Assembly: GCA_024693455.1 (NCBI GenBank)
Contig: JAILKW010000223.1
Coordinates: 1 to 32,865, forward strand
Direction of reading: 5' to 3'
Length of the DNA: 32,865 bases
Source: Lachnospiraceae bacterium
GTDB taxonomy: Bacteria; Bacillota; Clostridia; Lachnospirales; Lachnospiraceae
Shown one piece after another: positions 16,902 to 25,521 of this stretch. The first letter of the stretch is position 1. Each line of letters starts with the position of its first letter. Made by a program: the position numbers and the translations under genes. Below the pieces are notes generated by a model. That model searched no databases and was not told the DNA's origin. It saw only the letters and a program-made list of their open reading frames with translations.

Positions 16902-18641
16902 ATGAAGTTTATATGGAAATACTTATCCGAATATAAAAAGGAGGCGATCCTGGCTCCCATGTTCAAAATGCTTGAAGCCTTTTTTGAGCTGCTGGTTCCC
17001 CTTTTTGTCGCAAGGATAATAGACATTGGTATCCCGGGAAAGGACTTATCCTATGTGCTGCATACCACGATATACCTTGTGATATTTGCGGCCGCGGGAT
17101 ACGGAGTGGCATTGCTGGCTCAGTATTTTTCGGCAAAGGCAGCTATTTTTTCCGCTGCAAGTTTAAGGAAGGACCTCTTTTTTCACATACAGAAGTTTTC
17201 GGATGCAAAGCTTGATTTAGTGGGATCATCTTCCCTGCTTACGAGACTTACCAGTGATGTAAACCAGGTGCAAAACGGAGTAAATATGTTTTTACGACTT
17301 TTTCTCCGTTCTCCCTTTATAGTTTTCGGAGCAGCTGTCTGCGCATTTACGGTGGATGTAAAGGGTGCGCTTGTATTTGCGGTTGCTCTTCCTCTTCTCA
17401 TACTTGTTGTATGGCTTGTTATGAAAAGCACTCTCCCAAGATATAAGAGTATAGGTAAAAGACTGGAAAGATTAACACTTTCCGTAAATGAAAATCTTAC
17501 CGGAGTCAGAGTAATAAGGGCCTTCGGAAATGAACATATACAGAGAAGAAATTTCAGGAAAGCTACAGATCAGCTTTGCAATGAACAACTTTGCGCCGGA
17601 GGTATCCAGTCCGTTTTGGGACCTATAACATTGGGAGTCGTAAATCTTTCTGCCGTTGTTATCCTCTGGATAGGCGGGATCAGGGTTAATATTGGCGAAC
17701 TTTCAACAGGTGAAGTTGTTGCTCTTTTAAACTATATGTCTCAGATCCTTGTGGAACTCCTTAAGCTGGCAAACCTTATCATTTTGCTGACAAAGGCGCT
17801 GGCGTCTTCGGAGAGGATTGAAAAAATAATGAATATAGATCCCGACGAAAGGACCAAAGGAGAGATTACGGATATTAAGGAAATACTTGATAAAAAGGAA
17901 GTACCGGCAGTTGCGGCGGAGAATCTTCGCTTTACCTATCCGGACGGAAATGAGGAGACACTTTCCGATATATCCTTTACTCTTGAGCAAGGAGGAGTTC
18001 TTGGCATCATAGGAGGAACAGGCTCCGGAAAGTCCACGATAGCAAAACTGATAGGTCATTCCTATGACATAACAGGCGGAAGCGTGAAGCTTTTCGGAAA
18101 AGAGGTTTCGGATTTCAGTGATCATGCCATCGCAGGATCGGTTGCATTGGTTCCCCAGCATGCACAGCTCTTTAAGGGGACGATTGCGGATAATCTTCGC
18201 ATGTCAAACGAAGATGCAACGGATGACGAATTATGGGAGGCTCTTGAAGCGGCGCAGGCGGCGGATTTTGTGCGTCAAAAGCCTGACGGATTAAACTCAA
18301 AGGTGGAAAGAGGAGGAAGTAATTTCTCCGGTGGACAAAGACAAAGGCTAACGATAGCAAGGGCACTTGTTAAGAAGGCACCCGTCGTAATACTTGATGA
18401 CAGTGCTTCGGCTCTTGATATGGCTACCGAGAAGGCATTAAGAGAGGCTCTTAAAAATCTTTCATGGAAGCCGGCTCTTATAATCATATCCCAAAGGGCA
18501 TCCTCGGTTATGGCAGCCGACAATATCCTCGTACTTGAAGGAGGAGAAACGGTCGGATACGGACCGGGAGACGAACTGCTTCACAGCTGCCCGGTATACA
18601 GTGAGATCTATCATACACAGTTTGAGGAGGTGGCATCATGA
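16902..18641 (+). CDS. ABC exporter half-transporter, degenerate ATPase site subunit
   Basis: This subunit has a six-helix transmembrane domain (about 1-310) fused to a nucleotide-binding domain: the type IV ABC exporter half-transporter layout. Walker A is GGTGSGKST (about 371), the signature is FSGGQRQRLTIARAL, and Walker B is VVILDDSASALD. The catalytic Glu after Walker B is Asp, and the switch His is Gln (IIISQRASS). Both changes mark the degenerate site of heterodimeric exporters such as TM287/288 and BmrCD. The start is ATG 16902, 5 nt after GGAG; the GTG at 16899 is too close. Its stop overlaps the start of the partner by 4 bases (ATGA), giving translational coupling. No convincing promoter is seen upstream. 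Substrate unknown: drugs, peptides or lipids are all possible. Confidence 0.93.
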   Translation: MKFIWKYLSEYKKEAILAPMFKMLEAFFELLVPLFVARIIDIGIPGKDLSYVLHTTIYLVIFAAAGYGVALLAQYFSAKAAIFSAASLRKDLFFHIQKFSDAKLDLVGSSSLLTRLTSDVNQVQNGVNMFLRLFLRSPFIVFGAAVCAFTVDVKGALVFAVALPLLILVVWLVMKSTLPRYKSIGKRLERLTLSVNENLTGVRVIRAFGNEHIQRRNFRKATDQLCNEQLCAGGIQSVLGPITLGVVNLSAVVILWIGGIRVNIGELSTGEVVALLNYMSQILVELLKLANLIILLTKALASSERIEKIMNIDPDERTKGEITDIKEILDKKEVPAVAAENLRFTYPDGNEETLSDISFTLEQGGVLGIIGGTGSGKSTIAKLIGHSYDITGGSVKLFGKEVSDFSDHAIAGSVALVPQHAQLFKGTIADNLRMSNEDATDDELWEALEAAQAADFVRQKPDGLNSKVERGGSNFSGGQRQRLTIARALVKKAPVVILDDSASALDMATEKALREALKNLSWKPALIIISQRASSVMAADNILVLEGGETVGYGPGDELLHSCPVYSEIYHTQFEEVAS

Positions 18642-20347
18642 AAAGATTATTGAAGCTTTTACGCCCCTTTACGATCCACCTTATTTTTTCCGTTATCCTC
18701 GCACTGGGTTATGTGGTTTGTACGCTGCTGCTTCCGGTATGGAGCGGAAAAGCGGTGGATACCATAGTAGGAAAGGGAAATGTTGACTTTGACTCATTAA
18801 AGCAGATAGCCGGTTTTATGATCATCCTTATAGGTGGAGCAATGGTCTGCCAGTGGGGAATGAACCTGCTTAACAACAAGGTCTGCTACGGTCTTGTGAA
18901 AACACTTCGGCAGCAGGCATTTTCAAAGCTTACAAAGATTCCGATTTCGGACATAGATTCGCATTCTCACGGTGATTACGTGAGCAGGATAATTTCAGAT
19001 TCCGATACGATAGCGGACGGACTGCTGCTGGGATTTTCAACGATATTCACGGGAGTAGTTACGATAATCGGAACTATCATAATGATGATAAGGATGAATT
19101 TCATCATAGCTCTTATCGTAATAGTTCTTACTCCCGTAAGTATTTTCATGGCAAGGGCGATTTCAAAAAACACATATAAATATTTCATGACCCAGTCAAA
19201 AGACAGAGCGGATATCACAGAGTTTATTTCAGAAATGACAGAACAGGGAGAGCTTGTACGTTCACTTGATATTTCGGAAAAGGTAAAAGAGGATTTTGAA
19301 GAGAAAAATAAAACTTTAACCGGAAGTTCTTTAAAGGCGACTTTTATTTCATCCCTTACAAATCCTTCAAGCAGAGCCGTAAATTCCCTTATATATATCG
19401 CTGTAATAGTAGCCGGTGCATATGCTGTTATTACAGGTAAGATGAGCGTCGGAGAACTTTCTGCTTTTCTTGGATATACAAGGGAGTATTCAAGACCGTT
19501 CAATGATATAACAGGAGTTTTGACGGAACTTTCCGGAGCTTTTGCCTGCGCCGAGAGAGTTTTTGAACTGATCGATATGGAAGATGAGCCGGACGGAGAA
19601 CTTACTTTTGACGGTAAGTTTGAAGGAAATATCAAATTTGAAGATGTATTTTTCTCGTATAAAAAAGATCAGAAACTGATCGAGAATCTGGATCTTGATG
19701 TTAATGCAGGACAGAAGATCGCGATCGTAGGACCGACGGGAGCCGGAAAAACGACGATGATAAACCTTGTAATGAGATTTTATGATGTTACGGGCGGCGC
19801 CATAAAGATAGACGGGATAGATGTAAAAGAGTTAAAAAGGCACGAGCTGCGTGATAAGATAGGAATGGTCCTTCAGGAAACCTGGCTTTTTTCCGGAACA
19901 ATCAGGGAAAATCTTCTTATCAGTAATCCCGGTATTTCCGAAGAGGAAATGATAAATGCCGCTAAGGCGGCTCATGCACATTCCTTTATTAAGAAGCTCC
20001 CGAAGGGATATGATACTTTGCTTGAGGAAGACGGCGGAGCACTTTCACAGGGACAAAAGCAGCTTCTTTGTATTGCCAGACTTATGATAGCCCTTCCTCC
20101 GATGCTTATTTTGGACGAAGCGACTTCTTCAATAGATACGCGTACCGAGATGAAGATCCAGGATGCTTTTTCAACCATGATGAAGGGAAGGACAACTTTT
20201 ATCGTTGCACACCGCCTCAGAACGATCATGAACGCGGATATAATTCTTTATATGGAAGGCGGAAGAGTTCTTGAATCCGGAACTCACAGTCAGCTGCTTA
20301 AAAAGGGTGGAAAATATGCTGCTCTTTACCGCAGTCAGTTTTTATAA
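18638..20347 (+). CDS. ABC exporter half-transporter, canonical ATPase site subunit
   Basis: This is the partner of the preceding gene. A six-helix membrane domain is followed by a nucleotide-binding domain with Walker A VGPTGAGKTT (about 365), Walker B MLILDEATSSID with the catalytic Glu intact, and switch His in FIVAHRLRT. Its signature is altered to LSQGQKQLL. In TM287/288-type heterodimers the altered signature pairs with the partner's degenerate Walker site, leaving one competent and one non-hydrolysing site. The pattern across both subunits fits this exactly. It starts within the stop of the partner (ATGA). A strong terminator follows, so this is a two-gene operon. Confidence 0.94.
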   Translation: MKRLLKLLRPFTIHLIFSVILALGYVVCTLLLPVWSGKAVDTIVGKGNVDFDSLKQIAGFMIILIGGAMVCQWGMNLLNNKVCYGLVKTLRQQAFSKLTKIPISDIDSHSHGDYVSRIISDSDTIADGLLLGFSTIFTGVVTIIGTIIMMIRMNFIIALIVIVLTPVSIFMARAISKNTYKYFMTQSKDRADITEFISEMTEQGELVRSLDISEKVKEDFEEKNKTLTGSSLKATFISSLTNPSSRAVNSLIYIAVIVAGAYAVITGKMSVGELSAFLGYTREYSRPFNDITGVLTELSGAFACAERVFELIDMEDEPDGELTFDGKFEGNIKFEDVFFSYKKDQKLIENLDLDVNAGQKIAIVGPTGAGKTTMINLVMRFYDVTGGAIKIDGIDVKELKRHELRDKIGMVLQETWLFSGTIRENLLISNPGISEEEMINAAKAAHAHSFIKKLPKGYDTLLEEDGGALSQGQKQLLCIARLMIALPPMLILDEATSSIDTRTEMKIQDAFSTMMKGRTTFIVAHRLRTIMNADIILYMEGGRVLESGTHSQLLKKGGKYAALYRSQFL

Positions 20348-20364
20348 AAATAAGGATAAATTTC

Positions 20365-20399
20365 GGGTGACATATCGTAAAGATATGCACCCTTTTTTT
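20365..20399 (+). terminator. Intrinsic terminator after the ABC exporter operon
   Basis: GGGTG-(A)-CATATC, loop GTAAA, GATATG-CACCC (11 bp with one bulged A), then seven T. It isolates the exporter from the fatty-acid operon. Confidence 0.93.
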
Positions 20400-20440
20400 A
20401 CCACAAAAAAGACGTTTTTAAGTATTGTAAAAAATAACGG

Positions 20441-20467
20441 TTGACAAATAATAAAAACGGTTATAAT
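20441..20467 (+). promoter_or_regulatory. Promoter of the fatty-acid synthesis operon
   Basis: A perfect TTGACA (20441-20446) and a perfect TATAAT (20462-20467) are separated by only 15 bp. A 17-bp spacer would use the weaker TAATAT at 20464. The direct repeats AACGGTT at 20436-20442 and 20456-20462 overlap the edges of both boxes, 20 bp apart. Perfect boxes with a short spacer may mean the promoter is tuned or needs a regulator. Confidence 0.8.
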
Positions 20468-20478
20468 ATCTCAATGTA

Positions 20479-20490
20479 ATTTAAGTAAAT
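20479..20490. promoter_or_regulatory. Candidate operator at the acpP promoter
   Basis: The inverted repeat ATTTA-AG-TAAAT lies at about +6 to +17 relative to the predicted start. It is a plausible binding site for the MarR-like protein encoded at the end of the operon, but nothing in the sequence proves this, and such AT-rich repeats occur by chance. Confidence 0.3.
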
Positions 20491-20517
20491 AATTTTTAAT
20501 TAAAGGAGACTAATAAA

Positions 20518-20748
20518 ATGAGTTTTGATGAATTAAAAGATCTTATAGTAGAGATGCTTAGTGTTGATGAGGATCAGGTTACACCTGATGCAAATCTTGT
20601 TGATGATCTTGGAGCTGACTCACTTAGTATAGTAGAGCTTCACATGGAGATCGAAGAGCAGTTTGGCGTAAAGATCCCTGATGAAGAGGTTGAGAAGCTT
20701 CACACAGTACAGGACATTTTAGACGCAGTAGAAGCACATAAAGAGTAA
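20518..20748 (+). CDS. acpP: Acyl carrier protein
   Basis: AcpP carries growing acyl chains on a 4'-phosphopantetheine arm through all fatty-acid synthesis steps. It is 76 residues, strongly acidic, with the attachment serine Ser35 in [26 protein letters not shown] lies 10 nt before the ATG. As first gene of the operon it sits next to the promoter and is followed by a stable hairpin. That would favour higher acpP expression than the enzymes downstream, in line with the need for excess carrier protein. Confidence 0.98.
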   Translation: MSFDELKDLIVEMLSVDEDQVTPDANLVDDLGADSLSIVELHMEIEEQFGVKIPDEEVEKLHTVQDILDAVEAHKE

Positions 20749-20761
20749 TTAAGCACCATGT

Positions 20762-20784
20762 ACCGCACCCGCTAAGGGTGCGGT
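20762..20784 (+). other. Intercistronic hairpin between acpP and accD
   Basis: ACCGCACCC, loop GCTAA, GGGTGCGGT: a perfect 9-bp GC-rich stem with no T-tract after it. It is not a classical terminator. It more likely stabilises the acpP 3' end, marks a processing site, or gives partial attenuation before accD. Confidence 0.7.
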
Positions 20785-20821
20785 TATCATGTATTGGATA
20801 TATTTATCAGGAGGCAAAGGG

Positions 20822-21673
20822 ATGTCAGCTTTGATTGACGCAGTGAGTTTTCCTGCAAGAGCAAAACGTGATCAGTCGGGACTCAATTTAAAAAACGGAG
20901 AGTCACCGGATTTTATTACATGCAAGGCATGTAACAGACGAGCACTCAGAACAATTTGGAAGGACAATTATTATGTTTGTCCCGAGTGCGGACATTACAG
21001 TTCCATTGGTGCGATCTATCGTATGTCACTTATTTTTGATCCGGGAACATTTAAAGAACTTAATAAAGGAATGAAAGCAAAGGATCCCATGAAATTCCCC
21101 GAGTATGAGCAGAAGGTAGCCAAACAGAGGGAGAAAACGGGACTTGAAGAAGCAGCAGTTACCGCAGTAGGCAGGATAGGTGGCAATAAGGTTGTTTGCG
21201 TGGTTCTTGACAGTCGGTTTTTCATGGGAAGTATGAGTAGTACCGTTGGAGAAAAGGTTACCCGTGCAATAGAGGTTGCTACAAGAAAGAAACTTCCTCT
21301 TATTATTTTCTCGGCAAGCGGCGGAGCCAGAATGCAGGAGGGAATTTTCAGTCTTATGCAGATGGCCAAGACTTCTGCCGCAATAGAAGAGTTTAATAAA
21401 TCGGGCGGACTTTATATCAGCTATCTGACACATCCCACAACAGGTGGTGTCACGGCAAGTTTTGCATCACTCGGAGATATTACTCTTGCAGAGCCCGGAG
21501 CGCTTGTGGGTTTTGCCGGACCGAGAGTTATTGAGCAGACGATACATAAAAAACTGCCTGCAGGTTTCCAGCGCAGTGAGTATCTTGAAGCTCACGGATT
21601 TGTAGACAAGATAGTTGAGAGAAAAGATATGAGGGAAACACTTATAAAGCTTATAGAGCTTCATAAGAAATAA
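20822..21673 (+). CDS. accD: Acetyl-CoA carboxylase carboxyltransferase subunit beta
   Basis: With AccA, AccD forms the carboxyltransferase that moves CO2 from biotin to acetyl-CoA to make malonyl-CoA. The N-terminal zinc ribbon is present: Cys34, Cys37, Cys53 and Cys56 (CKAC and CPEC). The carboxyltransferase core follows (SASGGARMQEGIFSLMQM; HPTTGGVTASFASLGD). The start is ATG 20822, with GGAGG 7 nt upstream. The ORF-track start at 20789 would add 11 residues, has no ribosome site and lies at the foot of the hairpin. The product is 283 residues, normal for the family. accA follows 18 bases later. Confidence 0.97.
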   Translation: MSALIDAVSFPARAKRDQSGLNLKNGESPDFITCKACNRRALRTIWKDNYYVCPECGHYSSIGAIYRMSLIFDPGTFKELNKGMKAKDPMKFPEYEQKVAKQREKTGLEEAAVTAVGRIGGNKVVCVVLDSRFFMGSMSSTVGEKVTRAIEVATRKKLPLIIFSASGGARMQEGIFSLMQMAKTSAAIEEFNKSGGLYISYLTHPTTGGVTASFASLGDITLAEPGALVGFAGPRVIEQTIHKKLPAGFQRSEYLEAHGFVDKIVERKDMRETLIKLIELHKK

Positions 21674-21691
21674 TCTTTTCCGGAGGAAAAC

Positions 21692-22696
21692 ATGATTAAA
21701 GAAATTTTGGAAGAAGTAGAAGATCTTGATACTAAGATCAAGACACTTGAGAGAAAGGCAATGAAAGAGTCCTCCGAGCTGACAATGGCAGCAGATACAT
21801 TAGAAGACTCTTTTGACGAGATAAATGAGGAAATGGAGACTCTTGACGAGTACAATTCCAGACTTGACAGATTAAAAGAAATGAGAAGATATGCACTTGA
21901 AAGTGCCGTTCATCTTGCTCCCGATGAGAAGGTGTTTTTGGCACGTCATATGCAAAGGCCTCATATAGACGACTTTATTAACGGCCTTTTTACTGATTTC
22001 TTTGAGCAAAAAGGCGATCATCTCTATGATGAAGATTTAAGTATTTACGGAGGTATCGCAAGATTTCACGGAATACCCGTCACTGTTTTGGGACACAGGA
22101 AGGGTCATACCATGGAAGATAATATGAAATACAATTTTGGTATGCCTTGTCCCGAAGGATACAGAAAGGCACTTCGTCTTATGAACGCCGCTGAGAAATT
22201 CGGACGTCCCATTATAACATTTATAGATACTCCGGGTGCATATCCGGGACTTGAAGCGGAAGAGCACGGACAGGGCGAGGCTATCGCTCAAAATCTTGCA
22301 AAAATGAGTCAGTTCCATGTACCGGTCATAGCTGTTGTAACAGGAGAGGGAAGTTCCGGAGGAGCACTTGCGATCGGAGTTGCGAACAGGATACTCATGC
22401 TTGAGAATGCGGTTTATTCCATCTTAAGTCCGGAAGGATTTGCAAGTATTTTATGGAAGGACGCCGAGAGACATAAAGAGGCTGCAAAACTGATGAAACT
22501 TACTGCTGACGATCTTTATGACGCGGGAGTTTGTGATGAGGTTATAGGAGAGCCGGTCGGCGGCGCGCAAAGGGATTATGATGAAGTTATGCATAATCTT
22601 GATGGCGTACTTTACAGGCATTTAAAAGAACTTATGAAATTATCACCTTCAGGATGCAAGCATGACAGACAAAAGAAATATAGGATGATCGGATAA
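21692..22696 (+). CDS. accA: Acetyl-CoA carboxylase carboxyltransferase subunit alpha
   Basis: This is the partner of AccD. The N-terminal ~75 residues are a charged coiled-coil region (EEVEDLDTKIKTLERKA). The crotonase-fold carboxyltransferase core then follows, with IYGGIARFHGIPVTVLGHRKG, FIDTPGAYPGLEAEEHGQG and VTGEGSSGGALAIG. It has 334 residues, typical length. CGGAGGAAAAC gives a strong ribosome site. The biotin carrier (accB) and biotin carboxylase (accC) are not in this operon, so the complete enzyme depends on genes outside the window. Confidence 0.97.
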   Translation: MIKEILEEVEDLDTKIKTLERKAMKESSELTMAADTLEDSFDEINEEMETLDEYNSRLDRLKEMRRYALESAVHLAPDEKVFLARHMQRPHIDDFINGLFTDFFEQKGDHLYDEDLSIYGGIARFHGIPVTVLGHRKGHTMEDNMKYNFGMPCPEGYRKALRLMNAAEKFGRPIITFIDTPGAYPGLEAEEHGQGEAIAQNLAKMSQFHVPVIAVVTGEGSSGGALAIGVANRILMLENAVYSILSPEGFASILWKDAERHKEAAKLMKLTADDLYDAGVCDEVIGEPVGGAQRDYDEVMHNLDGVLYRHLKELMKLSPSGCKHDRQKKYRMIG

Positions 22697-22701
22697 GGAT
22701 T

Positions 22702-23655
22702 ATGAAAAATATAGAAATAATTGGAATGGGAATGGGCCGCCCAAGCAAAGTGGTCACAAATGATGATCTGTCCAAGATGGTTGACACCAGTGATGAATGG
22801 ATAAGGACAAGAACAGGTATCATCGAAAGAAGATGGTGTACGGAAGAAGAGCCGGTTGAAGAGCTTGCGGTAAGAGCTTCAAAAATGGCTATCGAAAATG
22901 CCGGTATAAGCCCCGAAGATATTTCGGTTTGTATAGGTGCAACAGTTTCCGCAAGATTTGTAACACCGAATCTTGCATGCGTAATACAAAAAAATATCGG
23001 ACTTCGTGAAGACATACCGGTTTTGGATGTAAACGCAGCCTGCAGCGGATTTATTTACAGTCTTGAGGTTGCAAGAGGTCTTCTTAACGGAAACGGAGGC
23101 AAATACGGTCTCGTGGTAGGCTGTGAGCAGCTTTCAAGAGTTATGGATATGACAGACAGAAGCACCTGTGTCCTTTTCGGAGACGGATGCGGAGCTGCCG
23201 TTATAAAGCTTGTCGATGAAGAAGAAAGCATCTATGCACATATGCTCGGCGCAAGAGGCGGTTATGAGATCATGGTTGACGGTGCGGGTCCTATACCCAG
23301 CAAGATCGTTATGGAAGGCCAGGAAGTGTTTAAGTTTGCGGTTGATGCTATTCCGAAATGTATCAGGTCTCTTACAGAGCAGAGTGGTATGACCGTAGAT
23401 GATGTTGATCAGGTTGTTTGCCATCAGGCCAATGCAAGGATCATAGACCATGTTGTAAGAAAGCTTAAAGCAGATCCCGGTAAATTTTATAAAAATCTCG
23501 AAAGATACGGTAATACAAGTGCTGCATCAATACCCATTGCCCTCTGCGAACTTATCGAAAGCGGTAAGATCGTCAATGGAAGCAAGCTTATGCTGGTAGG
23601 CTTTGGCGGTGGTCTTACATGGGCCGGAGTGCTTATAAGGTATGGAGGGAAATAA
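22702..23655 (+). CDS. fabH: Beta-ketoacyl-ACP synthase III
   Basis: FabH starts fatty-acid synthesis by condensing acetyl-CoA (or a branched acyl-CoA) with malonyl-ACP. The catalytic triad is intact: Cys114 in NAACSGF, His241 in CHQANARIIDH, and Asn271 in YGNTSAAS. It has 317 residues, as expected. The start is 5 bases after the accA stop with only a close AAGGA upstream, so translation is probably coupled to accA. Starter-unit preference (straight or branched) cannot be read from the sequence with confidence. Confidence 0.97.
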   Translation: MKNIEIIGMGMGRPSKVVTNDDLSKMVDTSDEWIRTRTGIIERRWCTEEEPVEELAVRASKMAIENAGISPEDISVCIGATVSARFVTPNLACVIQKNIGLREDIPVLDVNAACSGFIYSLEVARGLLNGNGGKYGLVVGCEQLSRVMDMTDRSTCVLFGDGCGAAVIKLVDEEESIYAHMLGARGGYEIMVDGAGPIPSKIVMEGQEVFKFAVDAIPKCIRSLTEQSGMTVDDVDQVVCHQANARIIDHVVRKLKADPGKFYKNLERYGNTSAASIPIALCELIESGKIVNGSKLMLVGFGGGLTWAGVLIRYGGK

Positions 23656-24554
23656 TGAAAAAGTTAAATGAGATCCTGGGAGTTGAATTTCCCATAATTC
23701 AGGGTGGAATGGCAAACATTGCCACCGGTTCTTTTGCAGCTGCATGTTCAAATGCAGGCGGACTCGGACTTATCGGAGTGGGCGGAATGAATCCCGCAAT
23801 GCTTCGTGATGAGATACATATCTGCCGTGAAAAAACAGACAAACCCTTCGGTGTCAATATCATGCTGATGCATCCCGATGCGGATGAATTTGCAAAGATC
23901 GTTGTAGAAGAAGGCGTAAAGGTAGTAACTACCGGAGCGGGAAATCCCGGTAAATATATGGAATCCTGGAAGGCAGCAGGTATTATTGTGATACCCGTTG
24001 TTGCTGCCCCCATCCTGGCAAAACATCTTGAAAAAAGCGGAGCTGATGCAGTAATAGCGGAAGGATGCGAGAGCGGTGGACACATCGGAGAGATGACAAC
24101 CATGACTCTTGTTCCGCAGACGGTTGATGCTGTCAGCATACCGGTAATAGCTGCCGGCGGAATTGCCGACCACAGACAGTTTGAAGCTGCAATGGCACTC
24201 GGAGCCTGCGGAGTTCAGGTAGGGACCTGCCTCCTTGCAACCGAGGAATGTCCGATACATGAAAACTACAAGAATGCTGTTATAAAAGCCAAGGGAACAG
24301 ATTCGGTTGTTACGGGACGTATCGGAGGAACTCCGGTTCGTATTTTGAAAAACAAGATGAGCCGTGAGTACATAAAGAAAGAAAAAGAAGGCGCAAAGGT
24401 TGAAGAACTTGAGCAGTTCACACTCGGAAGCTTAAGAAGAGCCGTATTCGAGGGAGATACCGCTACAGGTAGTCTTATGGCAGGTCAGACCTGTGGACAG
24501 GTTGATCATATGAGAACTGTAAGAGAAGTATTTGAATCAATTGTTAACGGATAA
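23655..24554 (+). CDS. fabK: Enoyl-ACP reductase II (FMN-dependent)
   Basis: FabK reduces trans-2-enoyl-ACP to acyl-ACP, the last step of each elongation cycle. It belongs to the nitronate monooxygenase-like FMN TIM barrels and is unrelated to FabI. Features: PIIQGGMANIATG at the N-terminus, EGCESGGHIG with the likely catalytic His, VIAAGGIADHRQFEAAMALG, and GVQVGTCLLATEE for FMN and phosphate binding. The start is ATG 23655, whose A is the last base of the fabH stop, with GGAGGG 5 nt upstream. The 23619 start in the ORF track lies inside fabH and is rejected. The product is 299 residues. FabK enzymes are insensitive to triclosan. Confidence 0.96.
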   Translation: MKKLNEILGVEFPIIQGGMANIATGSFAAACSNAGGLGLIGVGGMNPAMLRDEIHICREKTDKPFGVNIMLMHPDADEFAKIVVEEGVKVVTTGAGNPGKYMESWKAAGIIVIPVVAAPILAKHLEKSGADAVIAEGCESGGHIGEMTTMTLVPQTVDAVSIPVIAAGGIADHRQFEAAMALGACGVQVGTCLLATEECPIHENYKNAVIKAKGTDSVVTGRIGGTPVRILKNKMSREYIKKEKEGAKVEELEQFTLGSLRRAVFEGDTATGSLMAGQTCGQVDHMRTVREVFESIVNG

Positions 24555-24570
24555 ATAAGGAGTTTGACTT

Positions 24571-25506
24571 ATGAAAACCGCTTTTTTATATGCAGGTCAG
24601 GGAAGCCAGCATAAAGGAATGGGCAAAGATCTCTATGATGAGTTTGAAGAATTCAGAGAGGTATTCGATTCCGCAGAGCTTGATTTTGACCTTAAAAAAG
24701 TATGCTTTGAAGATCCCGATGAGCAGATCTCAATAACAAAGTATACACAGCCCTGTATGGTAGCATTTGCCACAGGCGTTACAGCAATACTTAACAAAAA
24801 GGGAATCCGTCCCGACATTATGGCAGGTCTTTCACTCGGAGAGTATTCCGCTCTTTCCGCAGCGGGCGTATGGGATGCAAAGCAGACGATAAGTCTTGTT
24901 GCATTCAGGGGTGAGGCTATGACGAGATCTGCCGAAGGCGTGGATGCAGCCATGAATGCCATTATAGGTATGGACAGAGAGACATTACAGGAGTGCGTTG
25001 ATGAGGCAGCAGGCAGCGGAGTTGTTTCGATCTGCAATGATAACTGCCCCGGACAGATAGTGATCGGAGGAGAGAAGGCAGCTGTTGACGAAGCAGCCCG
25101 TATAGCAAAAGAAAAGGGTGCAAAAAGATGCATGCCTCTTAATGTAAGCGGTCCTTTCCACACAAAATTCATGGACAGGGCTGCGGATGAACTTCGCGAA
25201 AAGTTTAAAGAAACAGAATTTGGAAAAGAGACTATTCCGGTAGTGTTTAATTATATCGGAAGAGAGAGAAATGAAAACGAAACAATACAAGAGCTTCTTG
25301 AGGCTCAGGTTAAAAACGGCGTAATGATGACATCCACCTTAAAGTACATGCTCGATAAAGGCGTTCGTCGTTTCGTTGAGATAGGACCCGGAAAAGCACT
25401 TACCGGTTTTGTAAAAAAGACTGCAAAGGCTATGGGTATAGAAGACGTTGTATTCTTTAATGTTGAGACAGTAGAGGATATAAACAATCTGGTCGAGAAT
25501 TGGTAA
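24571..25506 (+). CDS. fabD: Malonyl-CoA:ACP transacylase
   Basis: FabD loads malonyl groups onto ACP, supplying the extender for each cycle. The active-site serine Ser88 is in AGLSLGEYSAL and the paired His197 in SGPFHTKFM. The N-terminal AFLYAGQGSQ is the family hallmark. It has 311 residues. AAGGAG lies 8 nt before the ATG, and the gene starts 16 bases after fabK. Confidence 0.97.
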   Translation: MKTAFLYAGQGSQHKGMGKDLYDEFEEFREVFDSAELDFDLKKVCFEDPDEQISITKYTQPCMVAFATGVTAILNKKGIRPDIMAGLSLGEYSALSAAGVWDAKQTISLVAFRGEAMTRSAEGVDAAMNAIIGMDRETLQECVDEAAGSGVVSICNDNCPGQIVIGGEKAAVDEAARIAKEKGAKRCMPLNVSGPFHTKFMDRAADELREKFKETEFGKETIPVVFNYIGRERNENETIQELLEAQVKNGVMMTSTLKYMLDKGVRRFVEIGPGKALTGFVKKTAKAMGIEDVVFFNVETVEDINNLVENW

Positions 25507-25521
25507 TTCTACGGAGGATTT

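Noticed and set aside
18976-19635. 219-aa minus-strand ORF opposite the second ABC subunit
   Set aside because: A shadow of the transporter reading frame; Ser/Ile-rich with no domain or start signals.
20400-20517. Classical FapR or streptococcal FabT operator at the acpP promoter
   Set aside because: I looked for the FapR-type TTAGTACC-like and FabT-type TTTGA-TCAAA palindromes and found neither; only the AT-rich repeats reported above are present.
20789-20821. Longer AccD start from the ORF track
   Set aside because: The ATG at 20789 has no ribosome site and lies just after the hairpin; ATG 20822 has GGAGG at 7 nt and gives the usual N-terminus.
24633-25172. 179-aa minus-strand ORF opposite fabD
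   Set aside because: Complement of an intact fabD with all catalytic residues; no independent support.
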